A stretch of 64,000 nt of DNA from Limanda limanda (taxonomy: Eukaryota; Chordata; Actinopteri; Pleuronectiformes; Pleuronectidae), in the NCBI RefSeq assembly GCF_963576545.1, contig NC_083654.1, positions 17,444,199 to 17,508,198 on the forward strand, written 5' to 3'. This document shows, one piece after another, positions 1-12,092 of this stretch. Made by a program: the position numbers and the translations under genes. The number at the start of each line of letters is the position of its first letter. The stretch's first letter is position 1. Below the pieces are notes generated by a model, which was given only the letters and a program-made list of their open reading frames with translations, made no database searches and was not told the origin of the DNA.

Positions 1-1587
1 AATGAAGGAACAGAAGCCATGTTTTATTGCATTGTGTATTTATAGAAGCCTTTTGTTGCACCCGGGGCTCTGACTGCTCCCTCTGCCCTGAAGGGAGGTC
101 GGGTGATGGTTTGGGGAGGTTGTGGTGAGCAGCAGAACAAACACTGAGGCAAAGGCATGAGGGGGGGTTTAAACAGCAAGATGGATCCATGAGTAACTGC
201 GGCCAAGCCAAGACCGACTTGGTCACGCTCCAAACCCGGAGAGAGAGCATCCTCGCTGTGGGACTGCATTCCTCTGTCCTCCCTCATTCCTCCTGCACCA
301 GCAGCAGCTGACCGATGATATATTTTTGCGGCTGCTCTCGCGGTGGTGTGTATGGGAACGTGTTACCCTGGGCTTGTGTGTATGACCTCCAACTTTCTTG
401 TTTATACGTGTGTGTATGTGTGTGTGTGTGGGTGGGTTTGTGTGTGTGGGGGTGAGGGAGAGAGTAAACAGGGAAGGATCATAAATCTCTCTTTCACTCG
501 AAGGATCCCACAGAGAAACATCTGCAGTTGATACATGTATTTTTCTTAATACTGTGGAGTAGATGCATTAGCTTTGGGCGACTGACGTCTGACCACATCA
601 CTGCCGTCAGAGCATTAACACCAAGTGACAAGTCAGAAGGAAAAAATGTTCTCAGTCATACTCCAGCCTCATCTAAATATAGTAATTCCACCTTTAAGGC
701 CAAACAGTCCCAATAAAGCTGCACCAAATTTCAAACACTTATAAATATCAGTCCCCTGAATGTGCCAGATTAGTTTTTTTATCAAGAAACATAAATTGTT
801 CCCTGGGAAAAAGGTCAAAAGGTCAAAACAGGCCAAATCTTAGAAACAAACAAACCGGTAAACAGGCAGAGGTGAAAACGTGTTAACACAAATCAGCTCT
901 AAATCCAATTCATGATTCTACACACGTCATTTTTAAGACACAATTAAGAGATTAAGCAAAAAACGTGCAAACACTGCCGCTCTTTGAACATACTCAGAAA
1001 TGAAGCCACCTCATTTTCTCGCCCGGTGTCCCCACGCCGCCTGCCACGCGCCCGGAGACAACCCCCATGTGTTGTACAATAACTCTCACCGAGGGCTCTT
1101 TTATATTAGACACTGGTGAGGAGATAGTGGTCCAGGCAATTAACTTATCAACCCTGCAACATGGATTTATGGCTCAGGCATTCGTCTTGGTGCTGGAGCA
1201 GCCAGGGTAGCACGCCGCTGTATTGTATTTCCTGTCATTTTCCCCTCGCAGGTGTGGGCGTGTCCTTGTCAGAGCGCCGCAGTCGGGATCCGCAGGGGGG
1301 GGGGGGGGGGCACGGTGCCAGGGCTCCGGGCCAAGCGGGCCACCGGCAGCTCATTGTGCCGGAGACAAACCGAGCGGCAGGTTAAAAAAAAATCCCTCAT
1401 CCAATATCTGTGCATGGATTCAGTGCAGCACAAGTGATGCATTTGGGAAAAACGGACAAGAGGGAACTGTTTAACATTCACGCAGCTCGGATTCCAGCCA
1501 ACACGTTGTCCCCTGGTCTGTGATTCTTTATAATGACAGTGTGGAGATTGTAATAAGGAGGCTACTTTGTTAATGCTGCAGCCGGGA

Positions 1588-1772
1588 TGGTAAATGGTCG
1601 ATATTTATATAGAGCTTTGCAGTAGAGTGTATTGCCATTCATCTATTAATACACACTATCCTACAGGGCATCAATGGGGCAGCTCTTCATCTATGAGAAC
1701 CGCACAGCCGACTGGGATCGAACCGCCGACCTTCTGGTTACAGGATGACCGCTCTACCCCCTGACACTACAG
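1588..1772 (-). mobile_element. tRNA-headed SINE-like repeat
   Basis: Read on the minus strand this starts with a tRNA-like head: an A-box-like GGTAGAGCGG, then the B box GGTTCGATCCC (plus positions 1714-1724). It ends in the sequence whose complement is TGGTAAATGGTC, with a TATATAAAT-like tail. The same head and tail organisation occurs at 55763-55960 on the plus strand and is familiar as an abundant teleost interspersed repeat. It is not a tRNA gene: no cloverleaf can be formed. I cannot name the exact family. Confidence 0.65.
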
Positions 1773-2169
1773 TAATCTGTGAAATTAACATATTGACGGC
1801 TCAACATTTAAGTATTCTCACATGAGGGGGTCATTTACTCTCTTTCTCTTCTTTCATCATCATTCTTTCATCTCTTCATCTTTTTTTAAACTTTGCTCCT
1901 TTGTTCCTTAATTAATTCATATCTATTCACGCTCATTAGCGTTAGCACAGCGCCATATGGCCGCGGCTACATGATCAGCACTAAATCAAGGACGACAGGC
2001 CAGACCCTATTTTGAATGTTGTTACAATCCAAACTGTGCCGTGAGAAAAACTGGGCACAAGACAAATGAAGTTTGGTTCCAGGGGGAAATAGATTCCAGT
2101 TCTACCTCTGCATCCTCTGGAGATACAAGATTATCCTCACAGGCATTAGGAGGTATTACAAAATAAAGT

Positions 2170-2453
2170 ATGAGTCTACCTCAGTCTGCCATCCCCTTCT
2201 CTACTCTTCTCATCTCATTATTATATACCAACCAACTGTCCATCCCTTTACTGGCTATACTAGCCCATGCACGGACTTTACCACTACATATTCTTATATA
2301 TTTATTTATATATTTATATATGTATATATTTTTGTTGTTTTATATATATATATATTTTATGTATGTCAGTGTGGTGTTTAAGTGTTAACTGTATAAGCTA
2401 CTGGATGATCTAAATTTCCCTCTGGATTAACAGAGTATCCATCTATCTATCTT
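2170..2453 (+). mobile_element. LINE 3' end with (ATCT)n tail
   Basis: The right end reads AAATTTCCCTCTGGATTAAC followed by AGAGTATCC and ATCTATCTATC. This is the 3' UTR and short-tandem-repeat tail typical of fish CR1/L2-type LINEs. The 5' boundary is uncertain and the internal AT-rich stretch (2280-2365) could be separate. No reverse-transcriptase coding is left. Confidence 0.55.
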
Positions 2454-2522
2454 TTAACACATTTAGAAATATATATACTCATTTTACACAGGATATGTTG
2501 TATACAGTGCAGCCATTTGGAA

Positions 2523-2979
2523 CACAGACTCTATATAAAGACGACAGTTCCCCAAAAGTGAAGTGAGAGTCTTAAACTGATCTCGGCTGCATCATAGGTC
2601 ATACATCCTGCCTCCTCCATGTTAGTGGATGGCACGTGGTGTTCTCAAAGATGTTTTTTATTATTTTTTTAAGTAGTTCTTATCCCACTGGTGTTAAAGT
2701 GCAGATTAATGTTGACGGGAGTTTTGATTAGCTATTTGATTAGATATAAACAGAGTGAAATAACATGATTGACAGCTGAGACTGACTCGTGATTGGTCGA
2801 GCATGTGTATTGACGGGACCTAGATACCGCAGCTCCACGCCCTGATTGCTACTGTGGCAGCTCCGGCTCCGATTGTGAATGTGCAAGAAGGCAGCCTTCA
2901 TATCCTGGATATCGTAGCTTCATGTCAGGATAGTGGCAGGAAGTGGAGACGCGTCGTCCGTCTTTATCTACGCTCTGTG
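2523..2979. mobile_element. MITE with 'CACAGA...TATATAAAGACG' inverted ends (457 bp)
   Basis: The left end CACAGACTCTATATAAAGAC at 2523 is matched, inverted, by the right end GTCTTTATCTACGCTCTGTG, ending 2979 after complementing with a few mismatches. The interior contains CCTCCTCCATGTTAGTGGAT and GATTGACAGCTGAG, both shared with the copy at 48855-49370; a shorter piece lies at 37252-37390. I found no clear target duplication. No ORF remains. Confidence 0.65.
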
Positions 2980-3339
2980 ACTCAGTTCTGTAAATAGCTC
3001 CACCACTCAGTCCCTGAACAGCTTCATCGGCTCGCCTGCTTCAGAGCGAAGCCTCGGCGTGTTTGGTGCGACATGTGAAGAGCCCTCGAGAAAGGTTTGA
3101 GACCTGAAGGGTGTTAATTACTCGTCAAGAGGTTGTTAAAAAGAGACCCATGGCAAAAAAAAACTGAGCAGCTACACAGATATTGCAAATAACACAGACA
3201 CAGACACGTATATTTAAACACGTGTGCTAACCCGGCTCAGCACTCATGCACAAAAAGTGGTAAACGGCAGAAAAGACACACGGCAGAACTCACACAATCT
3301 TGTCATATATTCATAGCAGTATGAGTGTGTGCAGACCAG

Positions 3340-3379
3340 ACACACACACACACTCACACACACACACACACACACACAC
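3340..3379. repeat. (AC)n microsatellite
   Basis: Forty bases of AC with one interruption (a T for A). Confidence 0.95.
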
Positions 3380-4920
3380 TCTCCGGTTGGAATGTCAAAC
3401 AACCTTGAATAGCTGCTCATTATGAAGCACTACAAGCAGAGTTTTACACAGAGCGTGCAGGTGCAGTCCTTCTACCACATTTCTCTCTCGCTCTCCACCT
3501 ATGGAATATCTTAAAACACCCGCCCTCCTGTCGTCTCAGCTATATCTGGAGATTATTAACTTTAGCATTCAGTGCCATCCTGTGCGCCGCCGCCGCGTTA
3601 TCCCCAATTGAGCGAGACTCGGTAATAAGCAATCTCATCACGTCAGGTGCTCGGCTCCCGAAAGCACCACCGGCGAGAGGAGAGGGGCCGGCTAAATATT
3701 TGAATAAAGCCGGATCGATGAAAATCAGACGCCTTTGGAAACGGGGAGAAAATCTCTGAGTAAAGACAAACATTCGAATGCGAACAAAGACAAAGTGTAC
3801 GATTCCTTTTAAACAACTACACAGGCCGTTTCTTTTTTTTGTCGTACATCTGTTAGTCATCCAGGAGGACCGGCCGGGTCGCCTGCAGCTCGACTTCCTC
3901 TACGTCCCAGTTATGATTTATGTCTTCCTTAACTAATCAAGGGTGAGATCATTAGTCAGGGGATGTTCGAGGGGCCGGGGGTTTGTCAGGTCAGTGGAAG
4001 GCTGTATTTCTCATCGTGGGGTTGGGTCTGGGATAAGAGACGAGAGGATCTACGCCCCCTAACCTTCCACTAGCGTCCTCCGAGGCATTTGTCAACAAAC
4101 AAGACAAGGAAGGGAGACCAGGGTTGTGTTGTGAAATTGACTGAGCCAATTACCAGAGTGGAAAGCCATGATGGTGACAAAACAAATCTGGAACAGATAT
4201 TGCCAAGAGCCTGTTTGTGCTTTATTGGAATTTATCACAGATTTGTTTTGTCTTTGCTTGGATCCAGAAAAACATCCAGAACACAACAAGCGACTGAAAT
4301 CTTGATCTATTGTGATCGGTGACCCTCATCACGACCTCATCACGACCTCCTCAACACTAAATATAGAGACACAATACTTTTTTAATACATGTCACCCGCT
4401 CCCTATTATCGTTTCCTCATATCCTGTCAATCTGTCACTGCAGCTATCAAAGAAAAAAGAACAACAACATGAAAGCGGTCAGACACACACACAGATACAC
4501 AGACAATGACACTGCATGCAAACGCAGCGCAGGAAGTGTGGGGGGGGGCGGGTGGTACAAAAGGTCAGAGCTCAAGGAATGCGGCGGCGCTCACGGCCCG
4601 GCTGCTTCTATTTACGACAAACTCGGCCAATCAGACTCGCACTTGGTGAGCGGCCAAGTTGGAACTTATTGAAATGGATATTGAGGCGGGAGAAGGGTGG
4701 GGGGGGTGAAGGAGAGAAGAAGGGATTGTTGTGTGTGTGTGATTTGGGGGGGGGGGGAGTGCTAACAAAGGCTGCCGGTGTTATCCAGTGAAGCTCTGCA
4801 TGCTGAATCTCTCCAAATCAATGTGATTATCCCTCAGCTATTGCTAATTAGAATCGTTAATACGCAATGCAAGCAGGAAAACAGCACATGCTTTCCCTCC
4901 CTCTCTCCCCCCTTCCCTCT

Positions 4921-4968
4921 CTCCCTCCCTCCCTCCCTCCCTCCCTCCCTCCCTCCCTCCCTCCCTCC
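4921..4968. repeat. (CCCT)n microsatellite
   Basis: Twelve near-perfect CCCT units within a longer pyrimidine-rich stretch from about 4892. Confidence 0.95.
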
Positions 4969-6146
4969 TTCGGCCGATCTCGCCTCTTTCAGGAATGGCT
5001 TTGAGGGAACAGAGGCATTTGGAAAAGGTCCGGCTGCTGGCCGCACTTCAGTCGAGATTCTCATCTGCACATAATTCACTTTCAAAGGGCAGAGGGGTGG
5101 GGCGGGGGGGCGGCAAACAGAATCCTTAATTGCGCCGGCACCGTGCGCAACATAGACAAATGTTTATATCTCGTCCTTCTAATGAGAAACCAATAACGGA
5201 TTGCAAAAAAAAAAAAAGGAAAACACACAGGGCTACACGCACGTGACAAAGGGAAACAGGAGTTCTCAGAGCGCGTCGCCTCATTCATCAACAGCGCTTC
5301 TGCTCCGAGTCATGCAACACTCCACTCAGGCACTGATGCAGCAATAAATCTGTTTTAATAGAATGTTACATTGCCTATATTTCTCCATTAGGCCCATCCC
5401 TTCAGATTGTAACGGTCAAGCGTCCGACAGGCTTTTAAATCGCCGCAGACGGAGGCGGCGTGTGTCGCCCGGCCGGCGGAAATCGATCGGCCGACGAGTT
5501 CACCGTGTCCACGCTGGAAGAACTGCATGCAAATGTGTTTTTAACTTATGTACGTGATGCTTTGAAGTTAATAATCAAATGTTTGGAATGCGCGATTTGA
5601 ATTTTTGAGGCCAAAAAGACGTTTGCATGCTACATTAAGACGCCCACATAACTGAGCAAAGGCAACAGTGATTCTTTCAAGATGCCAGTTTATGTAATGC
5701 CCTCGTGAGTTTTTAGCATCCTCATTCAAAATGAATGGCGAGTTAGGGCAGAACCAAAAAAAAAGAAGAAGAAATGAGCAACAACACTCTGTCGAAAAAC
5801 ACAGAGCCACATCACACTATCTTCTCATCTCATCTATCTCCCACAATGCAGTGCGGAGGGCCATCGCGGCACAGCGCCAGACAGACCGGTGGATCTCGGC
5901 ACGGCCTTATCTCCCAGCGGCGGAGGAGGAAGCGGAGGTCTGTTAAAGGGCTGAGGTCATTTCCTCTGCCTCCGGGCCGTGGCAGGGAAAATAAAAACGT
6001 CTCCACTCGGTCACTCCGGCTTTATTTCAAATGCCGCCGCCGCCTTTTTAAGAGGTATTTGTGGTCACGGAGGGCAAATGAGCAGTTTGGGGCGCTCACA
6101 ATCCATCCCCCTGTCCCGCCAACCCCCCCTCCATCTGTGATGCAAA

Positions 6147-6931
6147 TAGGGTTGCCAAGGGGCGGAAAGTTTCCAGTAAATTTCCGGAAACTTTCCAGAA
6201 ACTTTCCATGGGAAGTTAAGCTCGGGAATTTTCTGAATTTAGGAAAAATAAAACTACGCAAATTAAACGCTGAGCAATAAAAACATCATTCAAAACTCTA
6301 TTTTAAAGATGTATTGAATGCAGCATTCTTCCATCACATGCACAGATAACTCCCAGCATCCTTCACTCTACAGCAGGGCTATTGAGGCCTGCTGTAGTGT
6401 GCAGGACTAGTCAGGTAAGTTTCAATGATATTACTGGGGAAAATATATTAGCATGCTGATTGAGGATTGTTCATCTGTTCATCTAGACTATTTCCATTCA
6501 TTTATCCATCAATTGTAAAATATGTTTACAGACGATTCCAATTGTTTGGCTAACTATTTATATCTCCGGCATTGCATTAGTGTTTTTTTACAAAACTTTT
6601 TTCTCATCTTATTCTACAGAACAATGCCACGTGCACTATCTCATGTGTGGAGACATTTCACCCCATCCAATGTAGAAGGAAAGGCTTTGTACATTTGCAA
6701 ATACTGTGCAAAGACCTATGTTAGGAATGACACAACGATGCAGAAGCATATAGTGAAGTGCCCAAAGTTTCCTCAGGGCTCAAATCAGCCTATGACAAAA
6801 CAAAATGTTTATATTTATGTCTGTATATGACAAGGGAAATACAGTTAGTATAAATTATTAGTTTAGTATATTCCCGTTAATTCCCATGGAAAGTTTCCAA
6901 CTTTTAATATTCCCGGAATTTTGCTCCCCTA
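6147..6931 (+). mobile_element. Non-autonomous hAT-type element, copy 1 (785 bp)
   Basis: The element begins TAGGGTTGCC and ends TTTTGCTCCCCTA. It is flanked on both sides by the identical 8-bp sequence GATGCAAA (6139-6146 and 6932-6939), the target duplication length typical of hAT transposons. The ends are imperfect inverted repeats sharing TAGGG. Inside are subterminal GGAAAGTTTCC / TTTCCGGAA motifs on the left and GGAAAGTTTCC / TTCCCGGAA on the right. It retains a short ORF with a BED-type zinc finger (6624-6830) preceded by a splice-acceptor-like TTCTACAG, but no catalytic transposase core. A close relative lies at 56049-56767. Confidence 0.85.
6624..6830 (+). pseudogene. BED-type zinc finger fragment of hAT transposase, copy 1
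   Basis: This 68-codon ORF begins MPRALSHVWRHFTPSNVEGK, followed by a C-x2-C ... H-x3-C pattern: CKYC about residues 25-28, then KHIVKC with His42 and Cys46. This is the BED finger layout found at the N-terminus of many hAT transposases, where it binds transposon ends. Stop follows VYIYVCI. No RNase-H-like core or dimerisation domain is present, so it cannot be a full transposase; it looks like one N-terminal exon carried in a shortened element. The upstream TTCTACAG suggests an original intron acceptor just before the ATG. Confidence 0.7.
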
Positions 6932-7944
6932 GATGCAAACCCCAAAATCTCCGCCGTGCTTCTACGGGCTAAATGTGAAAGTGCAGAGACAGATATAAAG
7001 ATAGACGGGGGCATGTGAGCGAGAGGGAGAGAGACAAACGGAGACAAAGAGGGGAGGAGAGGCAGAGTGAGAGTGTGGAGGAGCATGAAAGTGTGAGAGG
7101 GAGATGAAGAGCTGAATGCCTCCACTCAGCAGCGGCGCTTGACAGCCCCGAAGCCCTTTCACAACCTCCCGCTCCCATCGCTCTCTGAACTGGGCTACAT
7201 CCAAAGCATGTGTGTGTGTGTGTGTTTATCAGCCTGCACAGTTTATGCGTCTGTTGTGTTGCAAAACTGTGTGTGTGTGTGTGTGCCTGGAAAACCTGTG
7301 TGTGTGTGTCATAGAGGAAGGTTGGAGCCAGGGAGTGAGTCAGCACTGGGAAGATAGAGCGGCTCATTGAAAGGCCTGCGTGGTGGAGGAGAGCAGCCAG
7401 AACAGGCCGGCTCTCACACGCTGTGATGTTAGGAACAGGATTGATAGATCTGCTGCTCGGCCACTGCTGCTGCTGCTGGAGCCTCACACACCTCGGGCAG
7501 ATGGATGGATGGAGTGTGTGTGTGCCGGGCCCTGATTACTCTTTGTGTGTGCGCGGGTGGCCTTTTGTGTTGGAGTGCGTGGGAGAGGTGCATCACATGA
7601 TCCTAGCGTGCGTTTTGTTGTTGTTTCTGCGTCGTACCTCAGACCAGGGCTATACAGCTCTTGCTCATCTACGGAGGCTAAATGTATAGATGGACGTTCG
7701 CTCGTGGGGAAACGATGTGTTCACGTCTGTGCGTGGGCGCCGCACCTGTGTCTGAAAAATGCGCTTTTTCCCTGACACCTGACCCGTAAGTACCGAGAGC
7801 GTCAGAACTGTTTTTCTGCTTTTCCCACAACACACAGGCTTCACTCCCACGCTGCCTGTTCCACAGCGCGTATTATCAGCTATCCATCTTCCCATCGTGC
7901 TCTCAGCTTCTCAATCTTTTTTATAGGCATTATATTGGAACAAC

Positions 7945-8384
7945 AAATACAAAAAAACATCGCTTATAGAAATGCGTTTATCGTGTTTGTGGTGATGAAT
8001 AGTGAAAAGCAATATATGATGTATCTAGAATCTATATCTATGTATGGAAAGGTACATTTCTGCAGTAGAAAGTGGTTCATAACAAACTGTGGTGGCAACT
8101 TACTAAACCTGCATAATAATGCTATATTATCTGTATAGTTCATGGAATCTGACAGCTTTTCATAAAGCTGTTGCCAAGAAACACATTCAGCTGAGCCAGT
8201 TGTGCTGTAGCTGCGTCAAACAAGAACACAGATTGTGTACGGGATCTAAAAGGAAGAGCCGAGACGGAAAAGGACTTGTTTTTTTGCCAATAACACACTT
8301 TTTCCAATTTTTTTGAGGCAAGTGCACAAACTTTTTGGTAAAGATTTTATGAATTGTAATCAGTGAAGGTCGTCTTTAAGGGTC
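7945..8384 (+). repeat. Segment B' (source-like copy of intron 2 insert)
   Basis: This stretch, from AATACAAAAAAACATCGC to GTCTTTAAGGGTCA, recurs with about nine-tenths identity at 10876-11308, same orientation and 2.9 kb away. This copy has about 33 extra bases (near 8130-8165) that the other lacks. It encodes nothing recognisable. It could be an unnamed dispersed repeat or the template of a local duplication. Confidence 0.8.
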
Positions 8385-10460
8385 ATTTATATATTTTCTC
8401 TATATAACTGTAAGAATGACAAATGTTGAGTCAGTTTTAATTGTGTGTTTTTTTAAATGACATGAAATGACATGCCTGGAATTTACAGTAAATCTAAAAT
8501 CTATATGACCATTGTTTTAAAAAAAAGGATACTCTGAACCAACAGAGTTCATATTACAGTGCATTATTATCGGGATATGTTGTTAGATAGTATAAATTCA
8601 GCTTTTGAATTAAAACATTATACGTCCGCCTCTTTGTTCCGTGGATCTCTCGCTCCAGCTCCCTCCCTCTCAGAGACGACCAGTCCTGACCTCTTCTCTC
8701 CTCCATTTTTCTCACGTTGTTTCGGCAGAGCGCTCAGTGTGAAGAACTAAACACAAATAACACCACGAGGGGAGGAGAGGGAGAGAGGACACGGGCGAGA
8801 GGGATGCTCGCTGTGTGTGATGGCGGAACAGCGGTGATAAGCCGCTGCTCTGACATTTAAACAAGTGTCAGGGTCGAGGGGTCAGGTGACTGGAAACAAT
8901 TCGCCACTAGATCAGGGCGATGTGCCGACGCGGCTTTGTTCCAGACGCACGCCGGCCCATCGGGCTTCAAAACACCTGCTTGTCTCCTTCATGCTTTGAT
9001 ACCTGCTCACCTTTCTGGAGACGGTGCGAGTTCAGATTGTGTCTTTTTTTTGTGTTTAAATACCAGAGAACTGTGATTTTCTCCTCACGCTGTTTCCCCC
9101 CTGTGCCCACCTCCCTCTCCTCCAGTGGGCACAGAGCAGGACCATCCCTTCCACTCATTAAATACATCTGCTTACATTTGCTTCTTGGCATTTCAGCGGC
9201 GCTGCATTCCAGGAGGGTGACTTATGGGAAACATTGTCTCTCCCTCACAACACGCGCTGGTATTCTCGCTCTGTGCATAACTCAGGTCAGCTGGACACCG
9301 AGAGGGAGGAACTGCGATTGAGTCCATTTCTTGTATTTCGTCACGGGAGCTGGAGGAGGTCGGATTCCCTCCTTTTCCAGCCCGACCTCCCCCGACGCTG
9401 CCTTTCTCCTCTTTAATCCACCCGCTGCTGTTCCCTGTGACCTGTGGAGACATCTTTCCCACTAACATGCATCCACTCTTGTCTCTAATAGCCCGCAGGA
9501 CTCACAAAAAAAAAAAAAAAGAACCTGTCGAGATAATCAGTTTTTTTTTTCTATCCTCTCTAAAAGGCAGAGGTTCTTTTCCGCGGCATTTTGACCCAGA
9601 GAATCCCAGGCAGGATAAACCCGGGCGTGGAGTGGGGTTAAGAAGGCGGCTTCACCTTGAAAGGCCACACTTCAGAGCCCGGGAAACCACAAAAAGCAAT
9701 TAAAAGTATTGATGGAACTTCAATAGCTCTTAAACAGTGCTGCCAGACACCTCGGGGCAAGTAGCACACTAATCTTTTCTTTCCCTCATCTCTCTATCGC
9801 TCCGTTCTCTCTCCCCTTCGCTCGCCCTCCTTCACTCACTCACTCTTCGCCGGAGACAAAGTTGGTCTCGATCATTTTCTTAACGGAAGAATAATAAATA
9901 TTCAAGAGACATGCGACGCAGGTGGCTGAAGTGAAAAACAGAGCAGAGACACCGGGAAGCTGAGTGTGACAATGACGGTAATTAAAGTTTATCTAATCCA
10001 AACTAGCTTATTAGCCCGCTAATTGGTTGTGTATGTTCGAGCATGTAAATGTGTGTGGTGTGTGTGCGCGAGAGAGAGAAACAATTTCAACCGAGCCACT
10101 AATGTCACTGCTGCACGTGCGCACCATTTACTGTGCACAGCGCACTAATGGACACTCTCACAGAGACGCACTTTGCAGAAGATCGTCTTCCATACGACAA
10201 AAGAGGAAAAATCGAAGAGGAGCCAGGGAGGGAGGGGCTGACAGAGAGGGCGGCTGAACCTCTGAAGCACAAGCAGGATGTTTATCTGAAGCTCTCCTGC
10301 AGTGTTCACTTGCTAAATCGCTGATTTACAGCCCAAAGCTTCCATAGCCGTGTAAAAAGAACTTGTAGTGTTGTTCCTGTGATGAGACACGGTTTAAAGG
10401 GTGATGGCTGGAGCACTAAACACACGGGAGGTGTACAAGACAGACAGAGTCATTATTTAC

Positions 10461-10519
10461 CTTTGCACTGGTTGGTGTTCTTATCCAGAATGGCCTTGGT
10501 TGACACTATTTTTCCGTAC
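10461..10519 (-). CDS. rbms3: rbms3 coding exon 3 (residues 78-98, middle of RRM1)
   Basis: This 59-nt exon is too short to stand out as an ORF and was found by continuing RRM1 from exon 2. Its first base completes the Pro78 codon (CC+G). It then encodes YGKIVSTKAILDKNTNQCK, residues 79-97, and ends with the first base of the Gly98 codon. This is the helix 1 to beta 3 approach of RRM1, and as I recall it is unchanged between fish and mammals. The acceptor is TTTCTTTACAG, the donor GTAAAT at 10460-10455. The next exon should begin with GYGFVDF (RNP1); I searched positions 1-10454 on the minus strand by eye and did not find it. Confidence 0.96.
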
Positions 10520-10758
10520 CTGTAAAGAAAAGAGAAATGGAATTCAGTGTTTATGACTCGTCTGGACCTTTAACACTCACTTTAACCCCCCCAGCTGGTT
10601 AAAGCAGATGTTTTAATTCCGCACTTTCTTCCATGTAGTTGCAGCTTCAATTTGCAAAAGCAGCACAAATGTCAAAAGCCATCGGGAGAGAGAAACCTCT
10701 CGAGGTTAATAACGTTACGTGTGCGGCTGACTTCTCAATGAATGTGCAGGCCCCTGAC

Positions 10759-10875
10759 ATTTGAGAGGGTCACCCAACATTTTCATAAGGTCTAATAGCA
10801 CACATGAACAGTGGAGCGTCTGGAAAGTTCAGAGCAACATATTCAATTTTCATCCTAAAATGTATAAAATGAACA
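10759..10875 (+). repeat. Direct repeat A (117 bp) left of the B insert
   Basis: It runs from ATTTGAGAGGGTCACCC to TGTATAAAATGAACA. It is repeated at 11400-11516 at exactly equal length with about 5 substitutions and no indel. It lies 240 bp from exon 3, in intron 2. Confidence 0.88.
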
Positions 10876-11399
10876 AATAAAAAAAACATAGCTTATAGAA
10901 ATGCGTTTATCGTGTATGTAGTGATGAATAGTGAAAAGCTATATATGATGTATCTAGAATCTATATCTCTATGTATGGAAAGGTACATCCCTGCAGTAGA
11001 TATAGAAACTAGTTCATAACAAACTGTGGTGGCAACTAACTAAACCTGCACAATAATGCTATAGTATAATAAAGCTGTTGCCAAGAAACATATCCAGCTG
11101 AGCCAGTTGTGCTGAAGCTGCGTCAAACAACAACACATATTGCGTACGGGATCCAAAAGGAAGAGCTGAGAAGGAAAAGGACTATTTTTTTGCCAATATC
11201 ACTTTTTCCAATTTTTGTTTCACCTGCCAAGTGCTTAGAGACAAGTGCAAAAAACTTCTTGGTCAATATTTTATGAATTGGAATCAGTGAAGGTCGTCTT
11301 TAAAGGTCAGGTGAGGTTGGAAAAATAGTGACAACGAGTAGGTCGTGGTGGGTCCGACACAAGAAATCCATCCAGGAGATTGGATTTGAGAGATTTGGA
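10876..11399 (+). repeat. Segment B between two A repeats
   Basis: The first about 430 bases match 7945-8384. The last about 90 (11309-11399), including GACAACGAGTAGGTCGTGG, have no second copy that I can see in the window. The block fills the whole space between the A repeats, so it looks inserted within a duplicated target. Confidence 0.8.
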
Positions 11400-11516
11400 A
11401 TTTGAGAGGGTCACCCAACATTTTCATAAGGTCTAATAGCGCACATGAACAGTGGGGCATCTCGAAAGTTCAGAGCAACATATTCAATTTTCATCCTAAA
11501 ATGTATAAAATGAGCA
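11400..11516 (+). repeat. Direct repeat A' (117 bp) right of the B insert
   Basis: Copy of 10759-10875; similarity stops sharply at both ends (before ATTTGAGAGG and after TGAGCA). Confidence 0.88.
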
Positions 11517-12021
11517 GAAAACAGAGCCGTAAAAATGTGACATAGTGAGTTGAGCTTTAGAGGTGCTGGTACTCTGTAACCCCCCCATACAGCCAAGTTA
11601 GTTGTAACACCTGCTTTCATTATTAATGCTGAGTGGGAAACATGTTGGAACCAGGAGTATGAGTATAAGTCTCGTCCCATTTCCTCTTCATTTACATTGT
11701 GCACACCTAGCTCTTACTCTTACTTTGACAAAGCCAGGTGAAATCAGATCGGAAGCCAACATTCCCAACAAGCTCTGGAATCATTCAACCAAGCACAAAG
11801 GAGTCAAACCCACGTGTTTCAGACAGAGGCTGAAAAGAGGAGCTGCAGCAGAGGGCAGTCTGAAGAAAGTTATGTATTTTCTGAACGTTAAATCGTGTTA
11901 ACATTTCAACCGAAATAAAATAATGAGCACGAGTAGGAGCAAAATCTGTCTCTTTTATTGACCCACTATCTGCTTGTCTCAGCTAAAAGAGCACCATTTA
12001 GCATTGTGAGTACAGTAGGGA

Positions 12022-12022
12022 T

Positions 12023-12089
<67 letters not shown>
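12022..12089. repeat. (GT)n microsatellite
   Basis: About 68 bases of GT with one interruption near the left end; a shorter GT run follows at about 12135-12147. Confidence 0.95.

Positions 12090-12092
<3 letters not shown>

Larger units (their letters stand above)
1..10460 (-). other. rbms3 intron 3 (5' part, at least 10.4 kb)
   Basis: This is the sequence transcribed after the exon 3 donor, open at the left edge of the window. It contains a SINE-like copy (1588-1772), a LINE tail (2170-2453), a MITE (2523-2979), an AC tract (3340-3379), a CCCT tract (4921-4968), a hAT/BED element (6147-6931) and one copy of a 440-bp segment repeated in intron 2 (7945-8384). 1-1580, 3000-6100, 6950-7900 and 8400-10460 hold only short simple repeats and unassigned sequence. 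Frames such as 3540-3860 minus and 5774-6280 plus show no domain and run through repeats. Confidence 0.85.

Noticed and set aside
1714..1724. Possible tRNA gene (B-box sequence)
   Set aside because: Only promoter boxes of a SINE-like head; no acceptor stem or cloverleaf.
1..10454. rbms3 exon 4 (GYGFVDF segment)
   Set aside because: Looked for on the minus strand by eye and not found; probably lies left of the window. A spliced alignment would settle this.
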